A stretch of 64,000 nucleotides of DNA from Sphaerotilus montanus (lineage in GTDB: Bacteria > Pseudomonadota > Gammaproteobacteria > Burkholderiales > Burkholderiaceae_C). Shown here piece by piece: positions 63,357-64,000 of this stretch (positions within the stretch are counted from its first letter, which is position 1; every line of letters begins with the position of its first letter). The stretch lies in contig NZ_JACCFH010000001.1 in the NCBI RefSeq assembly GCF_013410775.1, positions 1,798,001 to 1,862,000 of the forward strand. Reading direction: 5' to 3'. The position numbers and the translations under genes are program-made. The notes under the pieces are model-generated. The model made no database searches. It saw only the letters and a list, made by a program, of their open reading frames with translations, and was not told the DNA's origin.

Positions 63357-64000
63357 GTCAGGGCCCTTTCATAGACGTCCCGGTAACGACCGAGCATGCG
63401 TTCGAGCGAGTAGTAGCGCCGGACCCGCTCCACGCCCGCGTCGCTGGCGCGCTGCCAGGCCGCAGGATCGGACAGCAGTTCGACCGCCGCGCTGGCGAGC
63501 GCCTTCGGATCGGCCAGCCCGACCACGCGGCCGGACGGGCCGAGCGCCCGGTCCTCGTCGTCCAGTCCCTCGATGAGCTGGCGGCAGGAGCCGACGTCGG
63601 TGCTCACCGCCGGCACGCCCGCGGCGAAGCCTTCGAGCAGCACCAGCGGCAGCGCCTCGCTGATCGACGACAGGACCACCAGCCCCACCTTCGGCAGCAG
63701 CTCGGTGAGCTGCTGGAAGCCGAGGAAGCGCACCCGGTCCTGCAGGCCGAGGCTGGCGATCAGCAGCTTGCATTCCTCGGCGTAGGCGGGGTCCTCGTTC
63801 TCGGGACCGGCGATCCAGCCTTCGGCCTCGGGCAGCTGGTTGATGACGCTGCGCAGCGCGCGGATGAAGTTCTTGACGTCCTTGATCGGCACCACGCGCC
63901 CGATCAGGCAGAGCACGGGCGGCACCTGGGCGGGCCGCAGCGCGCGCAGCGGTGCGAAGCGGGCGATGTCGATGCCGTTGGGGATGGTGCTGGTGCGCTC
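63332..64000 (-). CDS. pelF: Pel polysaccharide glycosyltransferase PelF (partial, 5' end off window)
   Basis: The C-terminal 222 codons of a GT4-family glycosyltransferase. Its visible part has PNGID, PVLCLIGRVVPIKDVKNFIRAL, a nucleotide-sugar-binding EALPLVLLEGFAAGVP (E-x7-E pair of GT-B enzymes) and a YYSLERMLGRYRDVYERAL tail, as in PelF. PelF polymerises the cationic Pel polymer, activated by cyclic-di-GMP through PelD, probably encoded beyond the window. It overlaps pelG. Confidence 0.92.
   Translation of the reverse strand, partial: ERTSTIPNGIDIARFAPLRALRPAQVPPVLCLIGRVVPIKDVKNFIRALRSVINQLPEAEGWIAGPENEDPAYAEECKLLIASLGLQDRVRFLGFQQLTELLPKVGLVVLSSISEALPLVLLEGFAAGVPAVSTDVGSCRQLIEGLDDEDRALGPSGRVVGLADPKALASAAVELLSDPAAWQRASDAGVERVRRYYSLERMLGRYRDVYERALTWQASVSS

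Overview
The window is high-GC chromosomal DNA from a betaproteobacterium of the order Burkholderiales. The evidence is the kind of ArgS, LptAB-RpoN, DsbA and Pel proteins present and the many hypothetical proteins typical of that order. A Sphaerotilus/Leptothrix-like sheathed or biofilm-forming lineage would fit the pelFG genes and lifestyle genes, but the genus is only a guess. Most genes have strong third-position GC bias, so the AT-rich stretch at about 39.9-42.5 kb stands out as foreign.

Layout. 0-8 kb is housekeeping: a Ser/Thr kinase with a cyclic-nucleotide domain, argS, a SPOR protein, dsbA, then lptA-lptB-rpoN. 8-20 kb carries lineage genes: a DUF4126 membrane protein, a divergent SNF2-like protein, a CbiM-like membrane protein, a leucine-rich-repeat kinase, the tRNA modification gene tapT, a luciferase-like oxidoreductase, a DeoR regulator divergent from a DUF4406-like gene, and a large 2OG-Fe(II) oxygenase. 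A dense cluster of perfect DnaA boxes (TTATCCACA) lies inside the genes at 14.0-16.2 kb. 20.0-23.0 kb is a three-gene ABC-three-component (ABC-3C) conflict system with ATGA stop/start overlaps. 23-34 kb is metabolism and signalling: an AlaC-type aminotransferase, a frameshifted LysE exporter, a flavin monooxygenase, an ArsR-rhodanese / MFS / rhodanese sulfur cassette, an AcoR-type sigma-54 activator and a GGDEF-EAL protein.

35.5-45.3 kb is an accessory island. It holds hipA-hipB in toxin-first order, an IS3-family element (1,250 bp, 3-bp target duplication), a C4-like antisense RNA upstream of a frameshifted small gene, an AT-rich Fic gene cleanly split by an IS1595-family element (1,045 bp, 8-bp target duplication), a PD-(D/E)xK-like protein, a DUF2442 protein and a Schlafen/AlbA ATPase.

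45.4-64 kb returns to core genes: an Lrp regulator divergent from a giant indolepyruvate:ferredoxin oxidoreductase that contains an in-frame palindromic repeat, an M20 amidohydrolase, a DksA-like protein, aroG, a Bcr/CflA transporter beside an orphan HipB-like regulator, lipoproteins including an OmpA-type one, an RlmL-type RNA methyltransferase, a hydrolase, a Bug-type binding protein, and the end of a pel exopolysaccharide operon (pelF-pelG) running off the window.

The most notable observations are the intragenic DnaA-box cluster, the C4-like antisense RNA with two target-complementary segments, the ABC-3C system, the two compensating poly-G frameshifts in the lysE gene, and the two clean IS insertions.
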